DNA of 64,000 nt from Anaerolineales bacterium (GTDB lineage: Bacteria; Chloroflexota; Anaerolineae; Anaerolineales; Villigracilaceae), in the NCBI GenBank assembly GCA_030583885.1, contig CP129480.1, forward strand, positions 3,536,714 to 3,600,713. Direction: 5' to 3'. Positions 33,032 to 42,663 of the stretch are shown here, in pieces (the stretch's first letter is position 1; every line of letters starts with the position of its first letter). Made by a program: the position numbers and the translations under genes. Under the pieces are notes generated by a model. That model had not been told where the DNA came from. It worked only from the letters and a program-made list of their open reading frames with translations, and made no database searches.

Positions 33032-35920
33032 ATGTCATCCAATAAAATCCGTGTGGTGGGCGCGCGCGTCCATAATTTGAAAAATATTACGGTTGAAATT
33101 CCCCGTGACAAGTTCGTGGTCATTACAGGCTTATCGGGGTCAGGCAAGTCGTCGCTGGCGTTCGATACCATCTTCGCCGAAGGTCAGAGGCGTTATGTTG
33201 AATCGCTTTCCGCGTATGCGCGCCAGTTCATCGGGCAGATGGACAAGCCGGATGTGGACTACATTGACGGTCTCTCCCCCGCTGTTTCGATCGATCAGAA
33301 ATCCACCTCGCACAATCCCCGTTCGACGGTTGGTACGGTAACGGAGATCTATGATTACATGCGTTTGCTGTTTGCGCGTGCAGGTATTCCGCATTGCCCC
33401 GTGTGTGGACGTGAGGTGGTCAAGCAGTCGGCGCAGGAGATCGTGGACAAGATCGAAAAACTGCCCGACGGCTCACGCGTGCTGATCCTGTCTCCCCTCG
33501 TGCGCGCCCGCAAGGGTACATATCAAGCTGTCTTCGAGGAAATCCGCAAGGCTGGCTTCACCCGCGTCCGTGTGGATGGAACCGTATCCTCCCTGGACGA
33601 TGAAATTGAATTGGATCGTTACAAGCAGCATACGATTGAAGCGGTCGTGGACCGTCTCGTCATTTCCAAAAACGGGGATAGGGAGGAAAAGAAAGCCGCG
33701 CGTACACGGCTGACCGATTCGGTTGAGACCTCGCTCAAGTTTGGCGAAGGCTACGTCACCATCAACCTGGTGGACAAAAAGGAGGATATGCAATTCTCCG
33801 AGCACCTCGCCTGCCCGGAGCATGGCGTCAGCATTCAGGAAGTGGAACCGCGCACCTTCTCGTTCAACACACCGCAAGGCGCCTGCCCGGACTGTCAGGG
33901 ACTTGGCTCAAAACTGGAAATTGACCCGCAACGCATCATCCCTGACGACAGCTTGTCCCTGAACGATGGAGCGATCATCAGCATGGAGTGGAGTGGACCG
34001 AAGGTCGAAGGCGGTTACTACTGGCAGAGTCTCATCAACGCCGCGAAAGCATTTAAGATCGATCTGGATAAACCTGTAAAAGAGCTGACCAAGGATGCAA
34101 TGAAAATCGTCCTGTACGGCACAGGCGACAAACAAATCCAGATGACCTATCAGGGCGCGAACGGAAACGAGTTCAAGTTCACGCGCGCGTTTGAAGGTGT
34201 GATTACCAACATGGAACGCCGCTACCGCGAGACAAACTCGGAATACATCCGCGAGAAGATCTCCGAGTTCATGTCAGACCGTCCCTGCCCAAGCTGCGGG
34301 GGGAAAAGGCTGAATCCCGCCGCGCTGGCAGTCACAGTGGATGACGTGAACATCGTGGAAGCCAACTCATGGCCCGTTCTGCAGACGTTGGACTGGGTCA
34401 GGAAGATCGCAGGAAAAAACTCCCCGCTCACCTCCAAGCAAAGGACAATTGCAGAAAGAGTGATCAAGGAAATCAGCGAGAGATTATCCTTTCTGGTCAA
34501 TGTCGGTCTGGATTATTTAACCTTGAACCGTTCCGCCGTGACGCTTTCCGGCGGAGAGGCACAGCGGATCCGTTTGGCAACGCAGGTTGGCTCCCGTCTT
34601 GTTGGCGTGCTGTATGTATTGGACGAGCCATCCATTGGGCTGCATCCACGCGACAATGCGAGGCTGCTGGAAACGTTGAAAGGGTTGCGCGACCTTGGCA
34701 ATACAGTCCTGGTCGTTGAACATGACGATGAGACCATCCGCGAGGCGGATTGGGTGATCGATCTCGGTCCCGCCGCAGGCGAGCATGGCGGGCAGGTCAT
34801 CGCGGAGGGCACCCCGAGACAGATCCTGGCACACCCAAAGTCGTTGACGGGACAATATCTTTCGGGGCGCAAACAGGTTGATGTCCCCAAAAAGAGGCGG
34901 GAAGGAAACGGCAGGGCATTAAAAATAATCGGGGCTTCCGCAAACAACTTGAAGGGTATTCATGTCGCGATCCCGCTTGGAAAACTGGTTTGCATCACCG
35001 GCGTTTCAGGATCGGGCAAATCCACATTAATGAGCGACGTTATGTATAACGCGCTTGCGGCAAAGTTGATGGGTGCGCGCACGTCTGCCGGCGAGCATGA
35101 AAAGATCGAGGGCATCCAGCATCTTGATAAGATCATCAACATTGACCAGTCGCCGATTGGACGCACGCCGCGCTCGAACCCTGGAACGTATACGGGCCTG
35201 TTCGATGAGATCAGAAAATTATACGCGGAGCTGCCCGAAAGCAAAATTCGCGGATACAAGCCCGGACGCTTCTCATTCAACGTGCATGGCGGGCGCTGCG
35301 AAGCCTGCCAGGGACAGGGCGAGCTGCGAATCGAAATGCAGTTCCTGCCTGACGTGTACGTACCATGTGACGTGTGCCACGGCAAACGCTTTAACCGTGA
35401 GACCTTGCAGGTTCTTTTCAGGGAAAAATATTCCATCTCTGACATTTTAGACATGACCGTTGACCATGCACTGAGCGAGTTCCAGAACTATCCTCAAATG
35501 CAAAATAAGCTGAAACTGCTGCAGGAGGTTGGACTTGGCTATGTGCGGATCGGTCAGGCGGCGACGACCCTCTCCGGCGGTGAAGCCCAGCGCGTGAAGC
35601 TCTCGAAGGAATTATCACGCCGCGCAACGGGGAGGACAATGTATGTGTTGGATGAACCAAGCGTCGGATTGCATGCGGCGGATGTGCACAAATTGATTGA
35701 AGTGCTGCAGAGGCTAGTCGATTCGGGCAATTCGGTTTTGATCATCGAGCACAATCTCGATATTATCAAGATCGCAGACTGGGTGATCGACCTCGGCCCC
35801 GAAGGCGGCGATCGGGGCGGAGAGTTGATCGCAGAAGGCACGCCTGAGCAGGTCATGAAAGTGAAAGAGTCTTATACAGGCAAATACTTAAAGGCGCACA
35901 TGAGGCGGGCAAGTAAATAG
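33032..35920 (+). CDS. uvrA: Excinuclease ABC subunit A
   Basis: UvrA recognises DNA damage in nucleotide excision repair and loads UvrB. The 962-residue length is standard. The first Walker A ([15 protein letters not shown]) is near residue 33, and zinc-binding CPVCGRE and CPDCQGLG pairs follow. The ABC signature [16 protein letters not shown] leads to [13 protein letters not shown]. The second half repeats the scheme with [20 protein letters not shown] ... [26 protein letters not shown] and [10 protein letters not shown]. The ATG at 33032 fits the family start [18 protein letters not shown] and has AAGAAGG upstream. Confidence 0.97.
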   Translation: MSSNKIRVVGARVHNLKNITVEIPRDKFVVITGLSGSGKSSLAFDTIFAEGQRRYVESLSAYARQFIGQMDKPDVDYIDGLSPAVSIDQKSTSHNPRSTVGTVTEIYDYMRLLFARAGIPHCPVCGREVVKQSAQEIVDKIEKLPDGSRVLILSPLVRARKGTYQAVFEEIRKAGFTRVRVDGTVSSLDDEIELDRYKQHTIEAVVDRLVISKNGDREEKKAARTRLTDSVETSLKFGEGYVTINLVDKKEDMQFSEHLACPEHGVSIQEVEPRTFSFNTPQGACPDCQGLGSKLEIDPQRIIPDDSLSLNDGAIISMEWSGPKVEGGYYWQSLINAAKAFKIDLDKPVKELTKDAMKIVLYGTGDKQIQMTYQGANGNEFKFTRAFEGVITNMERRYRETNSEYIREKISEFMSDRPCPSCGGKRLNPAALAVTVDDVNIVEANSWPVLQTLDWVRKIAGKNSPLTSKQRTIAERVIKEISERLSFLVNVGLDYLTLNRSAVTLSGGEAQRIRLATQVGSRLVGVLYVLDEPSIGLHPRDNARLLETLKGLRDLGNTVLVVEHDDETIREADWVIDLGPAAGEHGGQVIAEGTPRQILAHPKSLTGQYLSGRKQVDVPKKRREGNGRALKIIGASANNLKGIHVAIPLGKLVCITGVSGSGKSTLMSDVMYNALAAKLMGARTSAGEHEKIEGIQHLDKIINIDQSPIGRTPRSNPGTYTGLFDEIRKLYAELPESKIRGYKPGRFSFNVHGGRCEACQGQGELRIEMQFLPDVYVPCDVCHGKRFNRETLQVLFREKYSISDILDMTVDHALSEFQNYPQMQNKLKLLQEVGLGYVRIGQAATTLSGGEAQRVKLSKELSRRATGRTMYVLDEPSVGLHAADVHKLIEVLQRLVDSGNSVLIIEHNLDIIKIADWVIDLGPEGGDRGGELIAEGTPEQVMKVKESYTGKYLKAHMRRASK

Positions 35921-35924
35921 CTGC

Positions 35925-35950
35925 ACAGGACCAAGCCGGCTTGGTCCTGT
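35925..35950. terminator. Perfect 26-bp palindrome after uvrA
   Basis: ACAGGACCAAGCC is followed directly by its complement. It lies five bases after the uvrA stop and probably acts as a terminator or a processing hairpin. There is no T-run. Confidence 0.6.
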
Positions 35951-36063
35951 ATCATGTTCCGTTTCCCGACAACACACACATTCATTTTTCAGGTAGAATT
36001 ATTTTACATAGCGTTGGATGGGAAACCGCATCCCAAGAAGCGCTTTGTGAAAAGGAACCTTCC

Positions 36064-36843
36064 ATGAATAATAGACCGCCCATTTCACCCATCTCGTCCG
36101 ATGTGATCAGTTCGTACCGCAAACGCCGAAATCGCGGCGGCTTCAATGTGATCACCATTCTTGCCGGCGCTTTCGTGTTGGGTGGTATCGGTTTGCTGGT
36201 CTACTGGCTGACGGGTCCCAGCAAGCCGCTCGGCGCGCTCTTTGCCACGGAAACCCCCACCCCAACCCTGACGTTCACACCGACCCCCCCACCCCCGCCA
36301 AGCTCAACACCGACGGAAACCCCGACCGCTACAATCACCCCCACTCCAACTTTCTCGACACCCTTTAATTACACAGTGCAGGACGGGGATTATCTTGCGC
36401 TGATTGTCGAAAAATATAATCTCGGAGATGACGGCATCGGCCTGATCCTGCTGCTAAATCCCTATAACGCAGAAAATGGGATCGGCATTAACCCGGCCAC
36501 ACAATACATCATCCCCGGCCAGATCATCCTGCTCCCCAACCCGGGCATGCAACTGCCCACCGCCACCTCCATTCCAGCCGACCTGCCGCGAGGCACGAAA
36601 CTCCAATATACCATCCTGGCCGGCGATTCGCTGGCTGGCATTGCCGCACTCTTCAACAGCACCATAGACGCCATTATTGCCGAAAACAATATAACCGACC
36701 CCAATGCCATCCAGGTCGGGCAGCTGCTCATTATTCCGGCAAACCTCGTCACCGTGACGCCGACGCGCCCGCCCACGAGCACACCCATCACGCCGGGACC
36801 CGGCACCGTGCTGCCCACCGTCACATTCACACCAATCAATTAA
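36064..36843 (+). CDS. Membrane-anchored double-LysM protein
   Basis: The 259-residue protein has a basic N-terminus and one membrane helix (about 28-52). A Thr/Pro linker follows (about 60-100), then a LysM domain (about 104-162, FNYTVQDGDYLALIVEKYNL) and a second LysM domain (about 183-236, LQYTILAGDSLAGIAALFNS). A T/P-rich tail closes it. LysM domains bind the N-acetylglucosamine of peptidoglycan. It is probably a cell-envelope protein exposed outside the membrane. There is no enzymatic domain. AAGGAAC lies before the ATG. Confidence 0.88.
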   Translation: MNNRPPISPISSDVISSYRKRRNRGGFNVITILAGAFVLGGIGLLVYWLTGPSKPLGALFATETPTPTLTFTPTPPPPPSSTPTETPTATITPTPTFSTPFNYTVQDGDYLALIVEKYNLGDDGIGLILLLNPYNAENGIGINPATQYIIPGQIILLPNPGMQLPTATSIPADLPRGTKLQYTILAGDSLAGIAALFNSTIDAIIAENNITDPNAIQVGQLLIIPANLVTVTPTRPPTSTPITPGPGTVLPTVTFTPIN

Positions 36844-36855
36844 CCCGCGTACACC

Positions 36856-36892
36856 AAATTCCGCAGGCAGAAATGTCTGCGGAATTTTCGCA
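36856..36892 (+). terminator. Terminator after the LysM gene
   Basis: AAATTCCGCAG pairs with CTGCGGAATTT (36856-36866 with 36877-36887), with an inner GCAG/CTGC alternative, followed by TTCGC. Confidence 0.7.
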
Positions 36893-36972
36893 TTTCCACT
36901 GGACAAATATACCCGCCTCATGTAAAATACAGCGCTGTCGTAAAGAAAGGTAAGTATTTTTGGAGGAAGACC

Positions 36973-37332
36973 TTGGCTAATATTCAGTCACAAATCAAAC
37001 GCAATCGTCAGAACGAAAAGCGCCGCCTGCGCAACCGAAACGTCCGCGGCGCCGCCCGCACCGCTATTAACACCGCACGCAAAGCCTTTACAGAAGGCAG
37101 CCCTGAAACCAGGGAAGCAGTTTTGAAGGCAATCAGCCAGTTGGATAAAGCGGCTGAAAAAGGCGTGATTCATAAGAACAATGCCGCGCGCCGCAAAGGC
37201 CGTCTGATGAAGCGCCTTGCTTCGTTCACGCCCAGCGACAAACCCGCTGAAGAGAAAAAGACGAGGAAGACAGCGGCAAAGAAGACCGCGACAAAGAAAG
37301 CCGCGCCGAAGAAGCCTGCGGAAAAAGAATAA
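36973..37332 (+). CDS. rpsT: 30S ribosomal protein S20
   Basis: S20 binds 16S rRNA early in 30S assembly. The N-terminus ANIQSQIKRNRQNEKRRLRN and the following RTAINTARKAF and AAEKGVIHKNNAARRKGRL segments are typical. The 119-residue form carries a lysine/alanine-rich C-terminal extension (about 88-119) beyond the usual ~87 residues. The start codon is TTG, with a strong GGAGGA site four bases upstream. A strong RBS with a weak start codon is also how E. coli rpsT is built, where the UUG matters for autogenous control. Confidence 0.95.
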   Translation: MANIQSQIKRNRQNEKRRLRNRNVRGAARTAINTARKAFTEGSPETREAVLKAISQLDKAAEKGVIHKNNAARRKGRLMKRLASFTPSDKPAEEKKTRKTAAKKTATKKAAPKKPAEKE

Positions 37333-37350
37333 TCATTCATCGAATACAAA

Positions 37351-37380
37351 AGCGGGAGTCGGAAGGCTCCCGCTTTCATT
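37351..37380 (+). terminator. Terminator after rpsT
   Basis: AGCGGGAG pairs with CTCCCGCT around an eight-base loop, followed by TTCATTATTT. Confidence 0.8.
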
Positions 37381-37382
37381 AT

Positions 37383-37936
37383 TTGTCCACGATCATTTTT
37401 CTGAACGGCACATCCTCCTCGGGCAAATCCACCCTGCTCAAAGCCCTGCAAAACCGGTTGCAGGCGCCGTATTTGGACATGGGAATCGATAGGTTCATCT
37501 GGATGTTACCCAGCCGGCATCTTGACCGGCCGCTTTGGGATGATGTGCTCGGAAAAGCGCATCATCCCGGACCTTTGGGGCTGACTCTTTTTTCAGGCAT
37601 GCACCACGCTATCGCCGCCACTGCCCTGCGCGGAAACAACATCCTCGCAGACCATGTCTTCGTGGAAAAAGTTTGGGTGGACGAGTGCGGCGGCTCTTTG
37701 CGAAGATGAATGCCTATCTCATCGGTTTATTCTGTCCGCTGGACGTGCTGGAGCAGCGTGAAAAAGGTCGAAAAGACCGCACACTCGGTCAGGCGCGTTT
37801 GCAATTCGACGCCATCCACAAATTCGTGAAATATGACCTTGAAGTGGATACATCCTTATTAAACCCTGAAAATTGCGCTGAAAAAGTGATCGAACGATCA
37901 AAGACGCCGCCTGTGGCCTTCAAACTATTACGCTGA
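37383..37936 (+). pseudogene. Chloramphenicol-phosphotransferase-like P-loop kinase, frameshifted
   Basis: The first part (37383-37709, TTG start) encodes STIIFLNGTSSSGKSTLLKAL, the Walker A of the CPT-like kinase family, through LADHVFVEKVWVDECGG, and then reaches a stop. The family continues in another frame (from about 37690 to 37936) with FAKMNAYLIGLFCPLDVLEQREKGRKDR and a YDLEVDTS segment. One base appears to be missing near 37688-37695 (run GCGGCGGCTC). With one base restored, the protein would be about 184 residues, the normal length. It is either a pseudogene, an assembly error or a shift site. No RBS is visible, since the rpsT terminator lies directly upstream. Confidence 0.75.
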
Positions 37937-37955
37937 TATATCATGCCCGAAGGGG

Positions 37956-37970
37956 TATAATCCGAAAACC
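37956..37970 (+). promoter_or_regulatory. Leaderless promoter of argS
   Basis: TATAAT at 37956-37961 is nine bases before the argS ATG at 37971. No Shine-Dalgarno sequence lies between. Confidence 0.65.
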
Positions 37971-39773
37971 ATGTTTCAAAAAGAACAACAGCTCATCGAA
38001 GAAAAAATTAAAAAGTTCTGCAAAGCCAATGACATTGCGCTGGCCGAGCTCAAATGGCAATCCATCCCCTTTGCCGGGGAGTGGGGATTCTCCACATCCT
38101 TTTTCCAGACCGCTGCCAATGAAGCGAAACTTGGCAGGGGGAACAAAGCCCCGGTGCCGCAAAAAGCCCAGGAGATCGCCGAACAAGTCAAAGGTCAGTT
38201 GGGAAGCGTGGAAGGCATCAGTCACATCGAGGCGGTGAAGGGCTATCTCAATATCTATTTCAAGACTTCCGGTTATGCCCGCCGCGTGGTGGATGAAGTT
38301 CTCAGTTCAGGGATGGAATTTGGACGAGGCGAAAAGAAGTCCGAAACGGTCATGGTCGAATATGCCCAGCCGAACACACATCACTCGTTCCATATTGGAC
38401 ATGCGCGCAACACGATTTTGGGTGAGGTGCTGGCTAGGCTGGTGGAATTTGCAGGATACAAGACCATCCGCGCATCCTATCCCGGCGACCTAGGGCTCAG
38501 CGTCATCACCGTGATGTGGATGTATGACAAGTTCTACAAAGGACAGGAACCCGCAGGCGTGCATGAGCGCGGACAGTGGCTTTTGAAATTGTACGTGGAA
38601 GCCAATCTGTTGTTGGAAAAGAAGGAAAATGAAACACCCGAACAGACCGCACAACGCGAAGCCTATGAAGCCGAGCGCCGTAAAATGTATCGCAAATGGG
38701 ACGTGGGCGATGAATATGTACGCGAGTTATGGCGCGTGACCCGCGAATGGAGTCTGGAGGAACTGCGCGAAATCCTCCACATGCTTGATGTGAAGATAGA
38801 CGTATGGTTCTATGAAAGTGATGTGGACGAGCCTTCAAAGGCAATCGTCGAAGAATTGATCGCAAAGAACATCGCTGATGACGAACGTCCGCAGGGCGGC
38901 GCAGTGATCGTGAAAATCGACGAAAAGCTGGGACTCAAGAAGGAAAAATACCGCACAAATGTGATCCTGCGCAGCGACGGCACAACGTTGTATCTGACAA
39001 AAGACCTGGCGCTGGCAAAAGTCAAATTCGAGCAATATCATGTGGACCGCTCGATCTACGTGGTGGATGTGCGCCAGTCACTTCACTTACAGCAGGCTTT
39101 TGCGATCTTGAAATTGTGGGGCTTCCCACAGGCTGAGAAATGTTTTCACCTGGGATATGGTTTTGTGAGCCTGCCCGAAGGCGCCATGTCCTCCCGAAAG
39201 GGACGCGTGGCAATTTTCAAGGAAGTCTACGATGAAGCCATCAAGCGCGTGCTTTCGGTGGAAGCCGAAAAGAGCGTGGACATCCCCGCCGAAGAGCGTC
39301 AGAAGATCGCTTCACAGATCGGATTGGGCGCGCTGGTGTACTCCATGCTTTCCGTGGATAACAACAAAGACATCGTCTTCGATATCAACGAAGCGCTATC
39401 CTTCGATGGGCGCACGGGTCCGTATATTCAGAATGCGCATGTGCGGGCAAATTCGATTTTGAAGAAAGCCGGCAAAGTAACAGACGCGACGTTTGACTAC
39501 GAACTGACCAAGCAGGAAATCGAACTCATTGAGCAAATGTCACAGTTCCCGCAGAAGGTGCAGCAGGTGGCAGAAGAGTATCGTCCGCTCGTGATGGCTA
39601 CCTACGCCTATGACCTGGCGAACGCCTTCCACTCGTTCTATCATGCCGTACCCGTTCTGCAAACCGAGGACGAAAAAATCAAGAAGGCCCGTCTGCGACT
39701 GGTGGCGGCCGCGAAGCAAACCATCGCCAATGCACTTCGTCTGCTTGATATTCAAGCACCTGATGTGATGTAG
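37971..39773 (+). CDS. argS: Arginyl-tRNA synthetase
   Basis: This class I synthetase charges tRNA(Arg). The 600-residue protein has the N-terminal Add-1 domain (about 1-110), the HIGH-type motif in THHSFHIGHARNTILGEVL (about 140-158), and MSSRKG (about 405-410) as the KMSKS equivalent. A C-terminal helical anticodon-binding domain ends with RLRLVAAAKQTIANALRLLDI. The enzyme needs tRNA for activation in other bacteria. It is followed after 72 bases by an arginine-deiminase-family gene. Confidence 0.95.
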   Translation: MFQKEQQLIEEKIKKFCKANDIALAELKWQSIPFAGEWGFSTSFFQTAANEAKLGRGNKAPVPQKAQEIAEQVKGQLGSVEGISHIEAVKGYLNIYFKTSGYARRVVDEVLSSGMEFGRGEKKSETVMVEYAQPNTHHSFHIGHARNTILGEVLARLVEFAGYKTIRASYPGDLGLSVITVMWMYDKFYKGQEPAGVHERGQWLLKLYVEANLLLEKKENETPEQTAQREAYEAERRKMYRKWDVGDEYVRELWRVTREWSLEELREILHMLDVKIDVWFYESDVDEPSKAIVEELIAKNIADDERPQGGAVIVKIDEKLGLKKEKYRTNVILRSDGTTLYLTKDLALAKVKFEQYHVDRSIYVVDVRQSLHLQQAFAILKLWGFPQAEKCFHLGYGFVSLPEGAMSSRKGRVAIFKEVYDEAIKRVLSVEAEKSVDIPAEERQKIASQIGLGALVYSMLSVDNNKDIVFDINEALSFDGRTGPYIQNAHVRANSILKKAGKVTDATFDYELTKQEIELIEQMSQFPQKVQQVAEEYRPLVMATYAYDLANAFHSFYHAVPVLQTEDEKIKKARLRLVAAAKQTIANALRLLDIQAPDVM

Positions 39774-39851
39774 TGAGGCATACAACCAAAACGCGGACAC
39801 GCAAACAGGCTGGATGCACAGGGTATTGGGCCTGTTATTTTATCGGTGAAA

Positions 39852-41120
39852 ATGAAGATACAACTATTTGACGAGATACATCCATTGGAGGAAGTTTTGG
39901 TCTGGGGCGAGCCGGGCATCGAGGTTTTGCTGGGGCAATTGCTTCCCAAGTCAAAAAGCCTCTTTTTCAGTTATTACGATGTACAGGAGGCGCGGCGGGA
40001 ATTCCGCCACATGCAGGAATTGATCGAGGGAGAGGAAATCAAGGTCACGCGCGCAAAGGATGCACTGGTAAAGACACTCTCCACAACGGAAATTCCAGGC
40101 GAACCGAAAAGCCTTGCGGAAGCGGAACAAAAACTGCTTCAACGGGCGGGGGAATATTACGAGACGTACCGCGAGCACAAAATTGCGGACTTTTCAAACG
40201 AGGGCATTCATGGGGATATTGATGAAGTTTATTTTCAGGTACAACAGGAAATCAAACAAATATTGAGGGAGGATGTTCAAGCCTATGGGGAGGCGGGAGC
40301 GATCCGTCTCAATCATATGCTCAGCCTTTCGCATGAGCTTCCGCTTGCCAATATTTTCTACGGCAGGGATCAGTCACAGTCATTGACGGACCGCATCGTG
40401 CTTTCCGCGTTAAAGTGGGACATCCGTAAGCCCGAAGTGGAAGTTTTTAAGCACGCCTTGCGCGAACTTGGATACGAGAATGGTTTTGTCGAAGTGAATC
40501 ACGGAACCATCGAGGGTGGGGACATTGCCATTCTCGGCGACACCTGCTACATCGGCATCGGTGCACGGACAACTTTGAGTGCGGTCAAGAACCTATCCAA
40601 AAAGATCGGCACGGACATGGAGCGCCAGGGAATTCAAATCGTGGCAGTGATCAACAAGCGGCATGTGGAAGAAGCCGCCCTTTACGGTGCCCCCACCGAG
40701 GAACACATGCGCATCATGCATTTGGACATGTTCTGGATCCCGCTGGCGCCGAATCTGGTCATGGCATACGGCCACGAACTCGACCGGCGTGAGGTCATCC
40801 GCATTTCGCGCAACATGCATAGTTTCATCATCGAGGAACTTGGCGGCTTTCGGGAATTCCTGTCAGCAAAAGGAATCGAAATTTTGGAAGTGGATGAAGC
40901 CGAGCAGAAGAATTTTGCCACCAACCTGCTCAACCTTGGAAACAAAACCGTCATCATGGCACTCTCCACAAACCAACGAGTAATTCAGGAATTGCAGAAA
41001 CGCGGCTTCCGCGTACTCAGCGCGGAGTTGAACAAACTGGTCAATGGCTATGGGGCGGTGCATTGTTTAACGGCACCGGTCAGGCGGACTTTGAAATCAG
41101 TCACATCAAAAACAGGCTAA
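39852..41120 (+). CDS. Arginine-deiminase / amidinotransferase-family protein
   Basis: The protein (about 422 residues) has the pentein-fold landmarks of arginine deiminase: NHGTIEGGDIAILGD with the Glu/Asp, HMRIMHLDMFW with the catalytic His, and GYGAVHCLTAPVRR with the nucleophile Cys near the C-terminus. It should hydrolyse arginine or a related guanidine compound to citrulline-like product and ammonia. The substrate-binding NxxFxRD region reads NIFYGRDQS, so substrate preference may differ from classical ArcA. A GTG six bases upstream (39846) is an alternative start. The gene lies between argS and a COG2403-type GTPase, with no arcB or arcC in view. Confidence 0.78.
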   Translation: MKIQLFDEIHPLEEVLVWGEPGIEVLLGQLLPKSKSLFFSYYDVQEARREFRHMQELIEGEEIKVTRAKDALVKTLSTTEIPGEPKSLAEAEQKLLQRAGEYYETYREHKIADFSNEGIHGDIDEVYFQVQQEIKQILREDVQAYGEAGAIRLNHMLSLSHELPLANIFYGRDQSQSLTDRIVLSALKWDIRKPEVEVFKHALRELGYENGFVEVNHGTIEGGDIAILGDTCYIGIGARTTLSAVKNLSKKIGTDMERQGIQIVAVINKRHVEEAALYGAPTEEHMRIMHLDMFWIPLAPNLVMAYGHELDRREVIRISRNMHSFIIEELGGFREFLSAKGIEILEVDEAEQKNFATNLLNLGNKTVIMALSTNQRVIQELQKRGFRVLSAELNKLVNGYGAVHCLTAPVRRTLKSVTSKTG

Positions 41121-41263
41121 ACGTTACTATACGTTCGTATCGATTTCCATTAGATTAGACAATAACTATCGAAAATGTCACTGTGGGTAAAAACGGAGGT
41201 CTCAAATCCCACCCCGAGCATCTCCGGACACTGTCCTCATTGTGACATGCACAGGAGTTTCCT

Positions 41264-42586
41264 ATGCCGATCAAAACCATCATCATGGGCGCCGCAGGGC
41301 GCGATTTTCACAACTTCAATACCTTCTTCCGCGGCAACAAGGATTACGAAGTCGTCGCTTTCACAGCCACCCAGATCCCCGACATTGAGGGCCGCGTCTA
41401 CCCGACCGAACTGGCTGGGGCGCAGTACCCGAAAGGGATTCCCATCCGCGCAGAAGAGGAACTGCTCGACCTGATCAAGAAATACAATGCAGAACAGGTC
41501 GTCTTTTCCTACAGCGACGTGCCGCATGAATATGTGATGCACAAAGCCAGCATGGTCAACGCCGCCGGCGCAGACTTCCGCATCATGGGCACAAAGAATA
41601 CCCAGATCAAGTCAAACAAGCCAGTGGTTGGGATCAGTGCCGTTCGGACGGGCTCAGGCAAAAGTCAGACAACGAGACGCGTGTCCCTGATCCTGCAGGA
41701 GATGGGATATAAAGTCGCTGCCATACGTCACCCGATGCCGTATGGAAATCTCGTCGCGCAGGAAGTGCAGCGTTACGCAAGCTATGACGATCTCGATGAA
41801 TATGAATGCACCATCGAAGAGCGCGAGGAATATGAACCACACATCGACAACGGCGTGATCATCTATGCTGGCGTGGATTACGAAAAGATCATCCGCAAAG
41901 CCGAAGCCGAAGCGGATATTATTCTGTGGGATGGCGGCAACAACGACTTCCCGTTCTATGTGCCCGACTATCAGATCGTGGTTGCAGACCCGCACCGCAC
42001 CGGACATGAATCCACGTATTACCCCGGCGAGACCAACGTGCGCATGGCGGATTGTTTCGTCATCAACAAAGTGGATACGGCGGATGCGGAAAATGTCATC
42101 AAACTGCGCGAGAACCTGCGCAAGTTGAATCCGAATGCCGTGCAGATCGAAGGCGCTTCTCCGCTCTTCGTGGATGACCCCGATGCCATCTTCGGCAAGC
42201 GCGTGCTGGTGGTGGAAGATGGTCCGACGCTCACGCACGGTGAGATGGCATACGGCGCTGGATACGTCGCCGCCCGCCGCTTCGGCGCAAAAGAGATCGT
42301 GGACCCGCGTCCGTTCGCGGTGGGTTCCATTGCCAAGACCTTCGAGAAGTACCCGACCACGGGCGCGATTTTGCCCGCCATGGGCTACGGCGACAAGCAG
42401 ACCAGGGAACTCGAAGAGACGATCAACAAGGCAGATGTGGACATGGTCATCATCGGCACGCCGATCGACCTTTCGCGCGTGATGAAGATCAACAAGCCGA
42501 CCCAACGTGTGCGCTACGAGTTGCAGGAGATCGGTCAGCCGACGTTGACGGATGTGTTGATGAAGAAGTTTGGGAAGAAGAAGTAG
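41264..42586 (+). CDS. COG2403-type P-loop GTPase (cyclic 2,3-diphosphoglycerate synthetase-like)
   Basis: The 440-residue protein has an N-terminal Rossmann-like part (1-115, KTIIMGAAGRDFHNFNTFF). A P-loop at about 126-136 (VRTGSGKSQTTRR) is followed by a G-domain-like region containing ILWDGGNNDFPFY and CFVINKVDTAD (NKVD as the G4 motif). A C-terminal domain follows. Family members are often annotated as cyclic 2,3-diphosphoglycerate synthetase, but most bacterial ones are uncharacterised. Its position directly after an arginine-deiminase-family gene suggests a role in arginine or carbamoyl metabolism; that is inference from context. AGGAG precedes the ATG. Confidence 0.72.
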   Translation: MPIKTIIMGAAGRDFHNFNTFFRGNKDYEVVAFTATQIPDIEGRVYPTELAGAQYPKGIPIRAEEELLDLIKKYNAEQVVFSYSDVPHEYVMHKASMVNAAGADFRIMGTKNTQIKSNKPVVGISAVRTGSGKSQTTRRVSLILQEMGYKVAAIRHPMPYGNLVAQEVQRYASYDDLDEYECTIEEREEYEPHIDNGVIIYAGVDYEKIIRKAEAEADIILWDGGNNDFPFYVPDYQIVVADPHRTGHESTYYPGETNVRMADCFVINKVDTADAENVIKLRENLRKLNPNAVQIEGASPLFVDDPDAIFGKRVLVVEDGPTLTHGEMAYGAGYVAARRFGAKEIVDPRPFAVGSIAKTFEKYPTTGAILPAMGYGDKQTRELEETINKADVDMVIIGTPIDLSRVMKINKPTQRVRYELQEIGQPTLTDVLMKKFGKKK

Positions 42587-42605
42587 GAGATTAGAGACTA
42601 GTAAT

Positions 42606-42642
42606 AGAAATCGGATGATAAAATTCATCCGATTTCTTTATG
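42606..42642 (+). terminator. Terminator after the COG2403-type gene
   Basis: AGAAATCGGATGA pairs over 13 bp with TCATCCGATTTCT around TAAAAT, followed by TTATG. Confidence 0.8.
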
Positions 42643-42663
42643 TAATGTAATAAGGTAGAAAAC

